NCBI GenBank assembly: GCA_913020445.1 | Contig: CAJWAR010000017.1 | Span: 1 to 64,000, forward strand | Direction of reading: 5' to 3' | DNA: 64,000 bases | From: an uncultured Rhodospirillaceae bacterium | GTDB lineage: Bacteria > Pseudomonadota > Alphaproteobacteria > Rhodospirillales > UBA2165 | In this document: one piece after another, positions 25,619-34,575 of the stretch | Numbering within the stretch: the stretch's first letter is position 1 | How the letters are laid out: each line of letters opens with the position of its first letter | Position numbers and translations under genes: made by a program | Notes under the pieces: model-generated | Told to the model about the DNA's origin: nothing | The model's input: only the letters and a program-made list of their open reading frames with translations | The model's database searches: none

Positions 25619-27013
25619 TTAGCTTTGAGGTGACAACGCCACCGAAACCTGAACCAGCGTGCCGGAATTATCTTTTCCGCTGAGTATCTTCGCATCACCA
25701 CCTTGCTGGCGGGCGATCTCCTGGACAATTGAAAGCCCCAGACCGCAACCGCTTGGATTGGAAGACGGCAGGCGGTGAAATCTTTCAAAAGCCGCTTCGC
25801 GTTCACTCTCGGGAATTCCGGGACCGTTGTCTTCCACCTCTATCACGGCGGCGCCATTTTGTTTGCGGACGCGGACCGAGGTATGACTGCCGGAGGGGCA
25901 GTAAGATATTGCGTTGTGAGTGAGGTTGCGCAGCAGCTCTTCAAACAAGGTCGGATCACCGGTGATATGCAAAGGTATATCTTCGCCTTCAAATCCGAGA
26001 TCGATGCCGGCTTCAATCGCTGTGGGCACCATGGTCTTAGTCACGTCGATGCAAAGCTGGCGAATGTCAAAATCTTCTTGAATAAGGCTCCCTTCGCCGG
26101 GAGTGGCGCGCGCCAGGCTCATAAGCTGATTGATGAGCCGCGTTGTTTGCTCAGCCGAATCATGAAGATGAGAGAGCGTTTTCTGAGTTTCATCCGGGTC
26201 CTGATGGCGCAACGCAACTTCGGTCTGGGTTTTAATTGCCGCAAGTGGTGTGCGAAGCTGGTGAGCAGCGTTGGCGGTAAAGCGCTGCATCGCCTCAATA
26301 CTATTGCTGAGCCGTTCCATGAGGTGATTAATCGCGCCAATTAGGTTGCGCACTTCATAAGGAACCTCGTGCTGAATCGGGTGTAAGTCAGCTGGGTTTC
26401 GGCGGTTCAGCGCTTCTTCTAGTCTGGTGAGCGGTTTCAATCCGCGGCCAAGACCAACCCAGACAATTATGGCGGCAACCAAAATCAGGAGAGCTTGGCG
26501 AAGAGCGGCACCGGTGATCAGTTCACTTATCAGCGCGTTTCGAGCTTCAACAGTTTCGGCAACCTTGATAACCACGCGAGCTGATAATTTCGGACTGGAT
26601 AAAACGCGAACGACAGCGCCAATGCGAACCGTCGCACCTTTGTAATGCGCTTCATAAAAAACCGGATCGCTGCGTAGTGGGGTGAGGTGCCTGGGTATTG
26701 CGGGCAAGTCGGCATAACCGGTGATAAATTTAGCACTTGGCCCAGACACCTGATAAAAGACGCGGTCCTGTGCCGCTGAGGTCAGCATTTCCAAAGCAAC
26801 ATAGGGTACGTCGACGAGAATTTTATTGCCTTCGATTGCGACGCGTTCGGCAATGGCGAGGGCAGAGCCCAAGAGCACGCGGTCATAAGCTTCGTTGGCG
26901 GCTTTCCGCGAGCTGTCACGTACATCCATCAACATAAAAGCGCTCACGATAGCGAGCGGGATGATGACCCAGAGCGCCAATCGCCGGCGGAGAGATTTAT
27001 TGCGCCAACTCAT
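25619..27013 (-). CDS. Sensor histidine kinase, TctE-like
   Basis: 464 residues from ATG 27013 (MSWRNKSLRRRLALWV), eleven bases after the regulator stop. Layout: membrane helix (about 11-28), periplasmic sensor domain of the TctE N-terminal type (to about 155), second helix (LLILVAAIIVWVGLGRGLKPL), a HAMP-like linker, H-box AAHQLRTPLAAIKTQ, N-box LLRNLTHNAISY, G-boxes VEDNGPGIP and GCGLGLSIVQEIA. All catalytic boxes are intact. It should phosphorylate the OmpR-type regulator at 27024 and control the divergent tctC operon in response to a carboxylate. Confidence 0.92.
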   Translation of the reverse strand: MSWRNKSLRRRLALWVIIPLAIVSAFMLMDVRDSSRKAANEAYDRVLLGSALAIAERVAIEGNKILVDVPYVALEMLTSAAQDRVFYQVSGPSAKFITGYADLPAIPRHLTPLRSDPVFYEAHYKGATVRIGAVVRVLSSPKLSARVVIKVAETVEARNALISELITGAALRQALLILVAAIIVWVGLGRGLKPLTRLEEALNRRNPADLHPIQHEVPYEVRNLIGAINHLMERLSNSIEAMQRFTANAAHQLRTPLAAIKTQTEVALRHQDPDETQKTLSHLHDSAEQTTRLINQLMSLARATPGEGSLIQEDFDIRQLCIDVTKTMVPTAIEAGIDLGFEGEDIPLHITGDPTLFEELLRNLTHNAISYCPSGSHTSVRVRKQNGAAVIEVEDNGPGIPESEREAAFERFHRLPSSNPSGCGLGLSIVQEIARQQGGDAKILSGKDNSGTLVQVSVALSPQS

Positions 27014-27023
27014 ATTCCAGCCA

Positions 27024-27689
27024 TCACGGTTTCTCCAACAAGTAACCAAGACCACGGACCGTTCGAATGGATATATCTGCCGATTTGATCCGTTTGCGCA
27101 ACCGGCTCACATGGGTTTCGACTGCGTTTGGCGTAATGTCATGATCAAAACTCGCGAGCCCGTCGGCAATCTGATCCTTGCTGACAACTTGACCAACGCG
27201 ATTGAGCAACAGTTCCAACAGGCTTAACTCGCGCCGCGGTAATTCGAGAGAGTCTTCATCGACCCAAACGCGGCGGGCGACAGTGTCAAAGCGTAATCGG
27301 CCATGTTGAATAACTGGGTTGGCCTGATCAGATTGGCGCCGCAACAGAGCCCGTACCCGAGCTTCCAGCTCGGATAGTTCAAACGGTTTGGTAAGGTAAT
27401 CATCAGCGCCCAAATCCAAGCCTGCCACGCGGTCCAGTAACTGATCCCGGGCGGTTAATATGATCACTTGAACTTTGTCGCCTCGTTGGCGGAGACGGCG
27501 CAATACTTCAAGCCCGTCACAACCCGGCAGGTTTAAGTCGAGAACCAGAAGGTCATAATCCTGAATCGCAAGGACCTGATCCGCTTCCTCGCCATCGCTC
27601 AAGGCATCAACCGCGAGCCCCATTTTGGAAAAAGCGCGTGATACACCATCGGCCAATGCCATATTGTCTTCGACAATTAAAACTCTCAT
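27024..27689 (-). CDS. OmpR-family response regulator, TctD-like
   Basis: 221 residues from ATG 27689 (MRVLIVEDN). Receiver domain with acidic pair E7/D8, phospho-acceptor in LLVLDLNLPG (Asp51) and the conserved Lys in DYLTKPFEL; C-terminal winged helix (about 125-220) with LSLLELLLNRVGQVVSKDQI and VETHVSRLRKRI. First gene of the pair; kinase follows. A direct repeat GACAGGTT spaced by 11 bp before tctC (28873) is the probable operator. Confidence 0.94.
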   Translation of the reverse strand: MRVLIVEDNMALADGVSRAFSKMGLAVDALSDGEEADQVLAIQDYDLLVLDLNLPGCDGLEVLRRLRQRGDKVQVIILTARDQLLDRVAGLDLGADDYLTKPFELSELEARVRALLRRQSDQANPVIQHGRLRFDTVARRVWVDEDSLELPRRELSLLELLLNRVGQVVSKDQIADGLASFDHDITPNAVETHVSRLRKRIKSADISIRTVRGLGYLLEKP

Positions 27690-27760
27690 GGCGCTAATGT
27701 TAGTATAAGCTATGATACAAAAGAAGCACGAAGCGACCACAAGAGTTTGGATCAACAAAG

Positions 27761-28837
27761 ATGCGCAGTTTTATTAGTCTTTTTTTATCGGCGTTTCTTG
27801 TGTTTTCAGCTGCTTCCGCCGAGATTTTCAATTTTCCAGCACAGGATGGACAGGCCAAGGTAGCTGGCAGCCAACTGGTTATTTACAGCACAACAGATAT
27901 CGATGCGGCGCGTCCGTTGATTGAAGATTTTCAACTGCTGCATACTAAAATTCGCGTTGAGTATCATGATCTTCAAAGCCTGGAACTTTTTGACCGTGTT
28001 CTCCGCGAAACCGATGCCGCGAAAAAGACCGCAGATTTTGCCTTCTCCTCAGCGATGGACCTGCAAATGAAGCTCGCCAATGACGGCTATGCGCAGTCCT
28101 ATAAATCACCTGCGGCGCAGGATATTCCAAGCTGGGCCAATTGGCGGAATGAGGCTTTCGGTATAACTTTTGAACCTGCCGTTATCGTCTATAACAAAAA
28201 GTTTTTTGCCGGTCGGAAAGTGCCGAAAACTCGGACAGAGCTGATCGATTTGCTGGAAAAGCAGAACGCTGATTTTTTTGGCAAAGTGGCAACCTATGAT
28301 ATCCAGCGCAGCGGTCTAGGCTTTCTTGTTTTGGCGCGGGATCAGGAACACTATAACGCGACCTGGAATTTAGTGCGCGCCTTTGGCCGCAGCAGCGTTA
28401 AACTCTATACCAGCACCGCCGCCATTCTGGATCGCGTCAGCGCTGGCAAGTTTGCCCTCGGCTACAATGTGCTGGGTTCTTACGCCGCGACCCGTGCCGA
28501 ACGGGACCCTAACATCGGTATTATCATGCCGTCCGATCATACGGTCGTGCTGTCCCGTATTGCCTTGATCCCGCGCAATGCCCGCTCGACAAAAAATGGC
28601 CGGCTGTTTCTGGACTATGTGCTGTCCCGACGCGGCCAGCATGTCTTGGCGGAAAAAGCTGGCCTTAACGCGATCCATCCGGCGGTGACAGGTAACCGGA
28701 CGGCGGCCAAGATGCGGGAAACCGCCGGTTCAAGTCTTCGTCCGATTAAAGTTGGACCTGGATTGCTGGTCTATCTTGACCAATTTAAGCGTTCAAAAAT
28801 GTTGACCAATTGGGAAAACGCTCTCACCGGTCGGTAA
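27761..28837 (+). CDS. Extracellular solute-binding protein (ABC type, iron-binding-like fold)
   Basis: 358 residues with a Sec signal peptide ending ASAEI. Then QLVIYSTTDIDAARPLIEDFQ, a class of periplasmic binding proteins related to ferric-ion/spermidine binders. Also EAFGITFEPAVIVYNKKFF and FGYNVLGSYA-like segments. No ABC permease or ATPase is adjacent; instead it is divergent from the TctD/TctE genes and upstream of tctCBA. Such a lone binding protein may serve as a ligand-presenting accessory of the sensor kinase (inference). Confidence 0.82.
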   Translation: MRSFISLFLSAFLVFSAASAEIFNFPAQDGQAKVAGSQLVIYSTTDIDAARPLIEDFQLLHTKIRVEYHDLQSLELFDRVLRETDAAKKTADFAFSSAMDLQMKLANDGYAQSYKSPAAQDIPSWANWRNEAFGITFEPAVIVYNKKFFAGRKVPKTRTELIDLLEKQNADFFGKVATYDIQRSGLGFLVLARDQEHYNATWNLVRAFGRSSVKLYTSTAAILDRVSAGKFALGYNVLGSYAATRAERDPNIGIIMPSDHTVVLSRIALIPRNARSTKNGRLFLDYVLSRRGQHVLAEKAGLNAIHPAVTGNRTAAKMRETAGSSLRPIKVGPGLLVYLDQFKRSKMLTNWENALTGR

Positions 28838-28872
28838 CGCACCCAATTTCATAATCAAATTATTTTTATTCC

Positions 28873-28891
28873 GACAGGTTTTTGACAGGTT
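28873..28891 (+). promoter_or_regulatory. Direct repeat GACAGGTT, 11-bp period, before tctC
   Basis: GACAGGTT at 28873-28880 and again at 28884-28891, an offset of 11 bp. OmpR/PhoB-type regulators bind such same-face direct repeats. It lies about 85 bases upstream of the tctC start, in the right place for the TctD-like regulator encoded at 27024. The second repeat also overlaps a TTGACA that could be a -35 element. Confidence 0.5.
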
Positions 28892-28975
28892 CGCTCTATA
28901 GCGTCGACCGTCTTGAAAGCCGCTCCCCCATAAGACGGCTTCAAAACTTACGTCAATCTATACAGGAGAGTAACA

Positions 28976-29974
28976 ATGTTTTCGCTTAAACAAAAAATAA
29001 ACCGCCGTGTGTTGTTTAGCACGCTGGCCGCTGTCGGCCTCGGCGTTTCTGTTCTCGGTGCGCCGGTCGGAGCTGCTGATGTTGATAAAATTCACTTTCT
29101 AATACCAGGTGGTGCTGGTGGCGGTTGGGACGGTACTGCACGCGGTACCGGTGAAGCGCTGACCAAATCCGGAATTGTTGGCTCAGCATCCTACGAAAAT
29201 ATGTCAGGCGGCGGTGGCGGTAAGGCCATTGGCTTCTTAATTGAAAATGCCAAATCAAACCACGGCACCTTGATGGTTAATTCCACGCCGATTGTGATCA
29301 GGTCTCTGGTAAAAAGATTCCCGCACAATTTCCGTGACTTGACGATGATCGCCGGCACCATTGGTGACTATGCGGCCATCATTACCGGCAAAAACAGTCC
29401 TTTTAAAAACTTTAAGGATCTTGTTGCCGCTTACAAAAAGAACCCTAAGAAAGTTTCTGTTGGCGGTGGCTCTGTGCCGGGCGGCATGGATCACTTGGTC
29501 GCAGCTATGGCTTTCCAAGCAGCTGGTGCGGACCCGACCAAGGTTAAATACATCCCGTATGATGCGGGCGGAAAATTAAATGCTGCCATCTTGTCCGGTG
29601 AAGTTGCTGCCGGCTCAACCGGTTTTTCCGAAGCCGTTGCTCTCGCCAAATCCGGCGAAATGCGGATTTTGGCTGTCACGTCTGACCAGCGGGTCCCTGC
29701 GTTCAAAGGCGCTCCGACGCTCAAAGAGCAGGGCTACAATGCAACTTTCGTTAATTGGCGCGGTTTCTTTGCTGCTCCTGGTTTGCCGGCAAACAAAGCA
29801 AATGCCTACCGGTCAGCGATCGCCAAAATGTACAAAACCCCTGAATGGGAAACTGTGCGGGCGCGTAATGGCTGGGTAAACATTCACAACCCAGGCAAAA
29901 AGTTCGTTTCCTTCCTGGAAAACCAGGAAACCGTTATCAAGAACTTGATGACAAAACTTGGTTTCTTGAAATAG
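28976..29974 (+). CDS. tctC: TTT substrate-binding protein, TctC/Bug family
   Basis: 332 residues. Signal peptide with NRRVLFSTLAA and cleavage near PVGAA; the two arginines might allow Tat but a Sec signal is as likely. Mature part has IHFLIPGGAGGGWDGTARGTGEAL, MSGGGGGKAI and VGGGSVPGGMDHLVAA, the characteristic TctC glycine-rich loops for tricarboxylate binding; closer to the Salmonella-type TctC than the protein at 2697. Start has AGGAGAG upstream. First gene of tctCBA. Confidence 0.93.
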   Translation: MFSLKQKINRRVLFSTLAAVGLGVSVLGAPVGAADVDKIHFLIPGGAGGGWDGTARGTGEALTKSGIVGSASYENMSGGGGGKAIGFLIENAKSNHGTLMVNSTPIVIRSLVKRFPHNFRDLTMIAGTIGDYAAIITGKNSPFKNFKDLVAAYKKNPKKVSVGGGSVPGGMDHLVAAMAFQAAGADPTKVKYIPYDAGGKLNAAILSGEVAAGSTGFSEAVALAKSGEMRILAVTSDQRVPAFKGAPTLKEQGYNATFVNWRGFFAAPGLPANKANAYRSAIAKMYKTPEWETVRARNGWVNIHNPGKKFVSFLENQETVIKNLMTKLGFLK

Positions 29975-29981
29975 ACTTATT

Positions 29982-30015
29982 AGGCCGGGGCTCCTTCGCG
30001 GTACTCCGGCCTTTT
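29982..30015 (+). terminator. Intercistronic hairpin after tctC
   Basis: AGGCCGG (29982-29988) pairs with CCGGCCT (30006-30012), followed by only four T. Likely a partial terminator or 3'-end stabiliser that raises binding-protein over permease expression. Its counterpart in the first TTT operon is at 2643-2675. Confidence 0.7.
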
Positions 30016-30053
30016 AATATATTTATCGTTTTTTCTATTCGAGGAGGAACTCC

Positions 30054-30539
30054 ATGACGCTCGACCGTGCCATTGCTGGAATTTTTCTCCTCCTTTGTTT
30101 GATCTACGGTTACACGGCCTTTGTCACCATGGAGGCCAACCTTCTGCCATTTGAGCTCAACATGACGTTCCTGCCGAACACCATGCCGAAATGGTTGAGC
30201 GTGCTGGGTGTAATTGTCGGCACCGTCGTGGTCGTTCAATCCGGTCCAACAGCCGGCGCAGAAATTGATGATGGCGAAATCGATTATCGCAACCTGCGCC
30301 AATACAAACTTGGCCAGGCGATTTTTCTTTTAGCGCTCATGGTTGCCTATGCCCTGCTGCTGCGTCCCATCGGTTTTATCGCCGCAACCACATTATTCAT
30401 CGCCGGAGGCAGCATGATCCTGGGTGAGCGGAATTTCAAAGTGCTGCTGCCGATTGCGATTTTTACCGCTTTTTTTATTTGGTATCTCGTGCAGGAATTG
30501 CTGGGAATTTTTCTTCGCCCGTGGCCATGGTTTATTTGA
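30054..30539 (+). CDS. tctB: TTT small permease, TctB family
   Basis: 161 residues, four membrane segments (about 7-24, 45-63, 90-108 and 115-155) and ends FLRPWPWFI. GAGGAGGAAC before the ATG is a strong ribosome site. Twelve bases separate it from tctA. Assigned from topology plus its place between tctC and tctA. Confidence 0.92.
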   Translation: MTLDRAIAGIFLLLCLIYGYTAFVTMEANLLPFELNMTFLPNTMPKWLSVLGVIVGTVVVVQSGPTAGAEIDDGEIDYRNLRQYKLGQAIFLLALMVAYALLLRPIGFIAATTLFIAGGSMILGERNFKVLLPIAIFTAFFIWYLVQELLGIFLRPWPWFI

Positions 30540-30550
30540 GGAGACGGTAG

Positions 30551-32068
30551 ATGCTAGAAGGTCTCGTGCTTGGGCTGAGCACAGCTTTTTCGATACAAAA
30601 TCTTATCATGGTGGTTGCCGGCTGCTTGCTCGGCACCTTTATCGGCATGCTGCCAGGTCTTGGTCCAATGTCGATTATCGCCATCATGATCCCAGTCGCC
30701 ATCAAGATCGGTGATCCGTCAGCAGCGCTCATTTTACTGGCAGGGGTTTATTATGGCGCGATTTTCGGCGGCTCAACTTCGTCGATCCTGATCAACGCCC
30801 CAGGCATTGCCGGCACCGTGGCGACCGCCTTCGATGGCTATCCTTTGGCCCGCAAAGGCAAAGCCGGTAAAGCATTGACGATTGCCGCCATCGCCTCCTT
30901 CACCGGTGGGACTGTTGGTGCAATATTGCTGATGGGGTTTGCCCCCGCTTTGGCCACCGTCGCACTGCTGTTTCATTCCGCTGAATATTTTGCCCTGATG
31001 ATTGTCGGTCTTTCGGCGATCGCCGCCTTCGCCGGGTCTGGCAATGTCGCCAAGGCATTGATGATGACCGTGCTTGGGCTGATCCTGGCGACGTTGGGAG
31101 AGAGCGCTCAGTTTAATGCCCCGCGTTTTACCATGGGGATTCAAGATCTCCAAAGCGGGGTTAGTTTTATTACGCTCGCCATGGCATTATTTGCGTTACC
31201 GGAGGCACTTTATTTGGTGCTTGATCCGAAGCGCTCAAACACCGGTGGAGCGGGCGGTGAGATTAAAGACCTCCGCATCACCAAAGCCGAAGCCAAGAAG
31301 ATCGCCCCTGTTATCGGACGGCAATCAATCCAAGGTTTTTTGATCGGCGTTATGCCTGGCGCGGGTGCCACCATCGCCTCATTTTTGGGCTATGCGGTTG
31401 AGCGCAATATCGCCAAAGGCGAAGAACAGGCTGAGTTCGGCAAGGGCTCGATCAAAGGGCTTGCCGCGCCTGAAACAGCGAACAACGCCGCTTGTACGGG
31501 ATCATTTGTGCCCTTGCTGACGCTGGGGATACCGGGCTCCGGTACGACGGCAATTTTGCTCGGCGCGTTGATTGCCCTCAACATTACGCCGGGCCCGCGC
31601 CTAATGGTCGACAATCCATCAATTTTCTGGGCGGTGATTATATCGATGTATATCGGTAATGTGGTTCTACTGATTCTCAATTTGCCGCTGATCCCGTATA
31701 TCGCCAAGTTATTATTGGTGCCCCGCAACTACCTGATCCCGTTCATCTTATTTTTCACCATGATGGGCAGCTATATCGGCCAGAACAATGCGACTGAGCT
31801 GTTGATGCTCACTGGCATGGGCATCGTCGCGACGATCATGCGGTTTGCCGGCTTTCCCTTGGCACCGATGTTGATCGGCTTTATTTTGGGGCAAATGCTG
31901 GAAGATAATTTCGCTCGCGCCATGAACCTCACCGACGGCGTAAGTTTCATGTGGGAACGCCCGATGACGACCACGCTGCTTGTCCTCGCCGTGGTGCTGA
32001 TCTTCCTGCCATCGATCCGCGAGCAACTGGCTAAGATACGGCGAAGAGGTGTGGCGGACGGAGATTGA
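30551..32068 (+). CDS. tctA: TTT large permease, TctA family
   Basis: 505 residues with about twelve helices. First-half signature GTFIGMLPGLGPMSIIAIMIP (split here at 20) and STSSILINAPGIAGTVATAFDGYPLARKG; second-half signature IGVMPGAGATIASFLGYAVE and PETANNAACTGSFVP. Complete permease. With tctB, tctC and the divergent TctDE-like system this forms a classical citrate/tricarboxylate-type uptake locus. Terminator-like palindrome follows. Confidence 0.95.
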   Translation: MLEGLVLGLSTAFSIQNLIMVVAGCLLGTFIGMLPGLGPMSIIAIMIPVAIKIGDPSAALILLAGVYYGAIFGGSTSSILINAPGIAGTVATAFDGYPLARKGKAGKALTIAAIASFTGGTVGAILLMGFAPALATVALLFHSAEYFALMIVGLSAIAAFAGSGNVAKALMMTVLGLILATLGESAQFNAPRFTMGIQDLQSGVSFITLAMALFALPEALYLVLDPKRSNTGGAGGEIKDLRITKAEAKKIAPVIGRQSIQGFLIGVMPGAGATIASFLGYAVERNIAKGEEQAEFGKGSIKGLAAPETANNAACTGSFVPLLTLGIPGSGTTAILLGALIALNITPGPRLMVDNPSIFWAVIISMYIGNVVLLILNLPLIPYIAKLLLVPRNYLIPFILFFTMMGSYIGQNNATELLMLTGMGIVATIMRFAGFPLAPMLIGFILGQMLEDNFARAMNLTDGVSFMWERPMTTTLLVLAVVLIFLPSIREQLAKIRRRGVADGD

Positions 32069-32084
32069 GGTAATTAAGGTGCTA

Positions 32085-32119
32085 AAAAAGGTGCCAAAAA
32101 AGGTGTCTGGCACCTTTTT
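32085..32119 (+). terminator. Terminator/palindrome with GGTGTCTGGCACC
   Basis: AAAAGGTGCC can pair with GGCACCTTTT, or the inner AAGGTG-TCTGG-CACCTT can fold alone, followed by T run. It ends the tctCBA transcript. The string GGTGTCTGGCACC flanked by A and T runs also looks like dispersed palindromic repeats seen in many proteobacteria. Confidence 0.7.
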
Positions 32120-32290
32120 ACAATGTTAACTATTTGATCCCCCTCTAATCCCGTCGCAAATTATTAGTAAATAGGATCAGCTTCCCCCAAAAAAAACTTG
32201 GTACTCACCTGATTCATACTTACTTATGTATGTAAGAGAAGTGTTTTCGGTAAAACTGACTTTGCCATTAGCTTGGTTTAATAAACGCCA

Positions 32291-33211
32291 ATGAAATTAG
32301 ATATTCCTATTTCCCGTAAATTCGTAGCGATTGCCATCGGCCTTCTGGTACTGATTTTAAGCATACAGCCGACGTTGGCCCAAGAAAAAATAAACATAAA
32401 ATTTCTTTGGGTGGAAGGTTGGGAAACCGTCGGCAAATACCGTCTAGATGTGTTGAAATTAGCCCTTTCAAAACAGGACCGGCCATACTCCGTTGTATTG
32501 GCTAAACCTTCACCTAGCCAAAGACGTGCTGCTGCCACATTACGCGATTCTGATACTCCAATAGTAATGGCTATGGGTACGAGCTCTGAAAACGAACGTA
32601 CTCTATTACCGGTCTATGCACCGATTTATCTTGGAATAGGTAGCGGCTATCGACTTATGTTAACTCAGAACAGCCTTAAAACCAGGCTGCGCTCGGTAAG
32701 TTCTTTGTCCGACTTAAGGAAATTTACTATTGGCCAGGGCAGTGGATGGACTGACGTAGCAATACTTCAAAATGCTGGATTGAAGGTAATTAGCATAGGA
32801 AAAGAAAAATTACTGATACGTATGACGGCGCGTGGTCGTTTTGATCTTTATTCACGAGGGCTTTTTGAAATTTTTTCTGAATACAACGAAAATAAAGATG
32901 CTTACCCTAATCTCGCTGTCGATGACCATTTATTAGTTGTCTACAAGTTTGCAATTTATTTTTTCACCGGACCAACCCAAATGAAACTTCGTAATACCCT
33001 ATTTGAAGGTATGCAAAAGGCCTATGCAACCGGCGAACTTCAGGATTTGCTTGTTACTCATAAATTGACCAAGGACACTTTAAAACTGGCAAATCTGAAG
33101 AATAGAAAACGCATTGACTTGCCTCCCTACGGCATCAGCGACAAAACAATTTCTGCCCTGCAGGCATTTCAATTTGTACCCGGTAAGAAAATTGGAAAAG
33201 CGCCGTTCTGA
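32291..33211 (+). CDS. Orphan periplasmic solute-binding-like protein
   Basis: 306 residues with a signal peptide (ISRKFVAIAIGLLVLILSI...TLAQ). The rest resembles family-3 type binding proteins: a helix-rich domain with SSLSDLRKFTIGQGSGWTDVAILQNAG and RFDLYSRGLFEIFSEYNE. No transporter genes adjoin it. Base composition is clearly more AT-rich than the neighbours, which suggests acquisition. The 5' side has CTTAC...GTAAG inverted repeats near 32218-32240. Could be a sensor or binding protein for an unlinked system; specific family uncertain. Confidence 0.65.
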   Translation: MKLDIPISRKFVAIAIGLLVLILSIQPTLAQEKINIKFLWVEGWETVGKYRLDVLKLALSKQDRPYSVVLAKPSPSQRRAAATLRDSDTPIVMAMGTSSENERTLLPVYAPIYLGIGSGYRLMLTQNSLKTRLRSVSSLSDLRKFTIGQGSGWTDVAILQNAGLKVISIGKEKLLIRMTARGRFDLYSRGLFEIFSEYNENKDAYPNLAVDDHLLVVYKFAIYFFTGPTQMKLRNTLFEGMQKAYATGELQDLLVTHKLTKDTLKLANLKNRKRIDLPPYGISDKTISALQAFQFVPGKKIGKAPF

Positions 33212-33279
33212 TTTGATTAATTTTCACTCAACATGCATGGGCTTTTTACCGCCGGAGCTATTTCCGGTGCTTTATTGAG

Positions 33280-34542
33280 CTACCCATAGACCCCGTATTC
33301 CCGAGTGAAGTCGAACATCATTTTGACGTTTTCGTATTTAGCCTCATCCGGGATGCCAATACCGCAATCCATAATAAAGCCACCGCCTTTGCCAACCACA
33401 TCAATAAGCTTTTTGCAGAATTCTTTGACATCATCCGGCGTGGCTGTATTCAACATCGATGCCGGCACGGCGCCCCGGATGCAGACGGTATCGCCCAGCA
33501 CTTCTTTGGCTTTAAACACATCGGTGCGTTCAAACCAATAAATACACTTGCCAGCCGGCACGTCGGCAATGGTTTCGAGCCGGGTTTCGCAATCCCCTTC
33601 CCACAGGACGCACGGAATGAGATCGTTTTCAATTAGCTCCATGATCACTTTACGCAGCGACGGCCAGAAAAACTTGTTGAACTGATCGGGAGACATGAAA
33701 CCATCCAACCCCCAATGGAGCGGAATAAAAACGATCTTACCGGGAAGACGGCTAGCGGTTTTCATCATGGTTCGAGGAATATACTCGGTTAGTATATCTA
33801 AAGTTTTCATGACACGCTCTTCATTGCGGAACATGTCGAGCATGCCGCCTTTGGAGCCGCGTAAATAATCGGACACCACATCGAACGGCGCATGACCGCT
33901 CGCCACATTAGCAAGCGGATATCCCAGTTCTGCCATCTCGGTGATAAATGAAATGGCCTCCCCCATCATCTTTTGCATTTCTTCGCCGGCCTTGATCATG
34001 GTTTCGAGCGCCTTGCGGATCGCCGGGTCTGCCATGAAGGCCAGGGCATGCATAACACGGGTAAAATAAATTGACGGAAACTCGGGCAAATTAGCGAGGG
34101 GTTCCAGTTCGCCTGCTAGACGTGGCAAATATTGGCGCAAATAAAAGCCGGTCGGATCAGTGATGAAATCATCATACTCGTCGGCCTTCATATATTCCCG
34201 GTCGATATACTGGAACGTAACATCGGGACTGAGATTACCATGGCCCGGCCATTCCAATTGCTTGTAATCGAGAATCTCCATGGTGGGGGCCAGTGACAAC
34301 ATTAAATGACACGGCACATAAGCATCGGGCTGCAAATCCAGGATCGCCTTGCGCATGGCATCAGACAGACCTTTGTAATCGTGCATTGCCTCTTCACAGG
34401 TCATGCCGGCTTGGTTGGCGGCCCAAAATGTCGAATGTAGCATGGATGGAACCCGGTCGGGCTCACGCAGTGCCACCGTGTCATAGATACGCTTTTCGCG
34501 TTCTGCCAAAAGCACCGCACCAGACTTTTGTTGCCCGTCCAT
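33280..34542 (-). CDS. Uroporphyrinogen decarboxylase-like protein (methyltransferase group)
   Basis: 420 residues; longer than HemE and lacking its N-terminal substrate motifs, so not heme synthesis. Features of the UroD/MtaA group: REPDRVPSMLHSTFWAANQAGM, HWGLDGFMSPDQFNKFFWPSLR, CVLWEGDCETRLETIADVPAGK and KGGGFIMDCGIGIPDEAKYENVK. Such proteins often move methyl groups to or from corrinoid or thiol carriers, but no corrinoid protein gene is adjacent. ATG 34542 is preceded by GGGGAGGG. A perfect 12-bp palindrome lies 22 bases upstream. Confidence 0.82.
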   Translation of the reverse strand: MDGQQKSGAVLLAEREKRIYDTVALREPDRVPSMLHSTFWAANQAGMTCEEAMHDYKGLSDAMRKAILDLQPDAYVPCHLMLSLAPTMEILDYKQLEWPGHGNLSPDVTFQYIDREYMKADEYDDFITDPTGFYLRQYLPRLAGELEPLANLPEFPSIYFTRVMHALAFMADPAIRKALETMIKAGEEMQKMMGEAISFITEMAELGYPLANVASGHAPFDVVSDYLRGSKGGMLDMFRNEERVMKTLDILTEYIPRTMMKTASRLPGKIVFIPLHWGLDGFMSPDQFNKFFWPSLRKVIMELIENDLIPCVLWEGDCETRLETIADVPAGKCIYWFERTDVFKAKEVLGDTVCIRGAVPASMLNTATPDDVKEFCKKLIDVVGKGGGFIMDCGIGIPDEAKYENVKMMFDFTREYGVYG

Positions 34543-34563
34543 AAATCCCTCCCCTATGATGTC

Positions 34564-34575
34564 CGCCAGCTGGCG
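34564..34575. promoter_or_regulatory. Perfect palindrome CGCCAGCTGGCG
   Basis: 12-bp perfect inverted repeat close before the UroD-like start. It may be an operator or a leader stem. The rest of the 34543-34859 gap is AT-rich; a 67-codon frame there (34554-34757) has no ribosome site or recognisable features and I do not call it. Confidence 0.3.
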
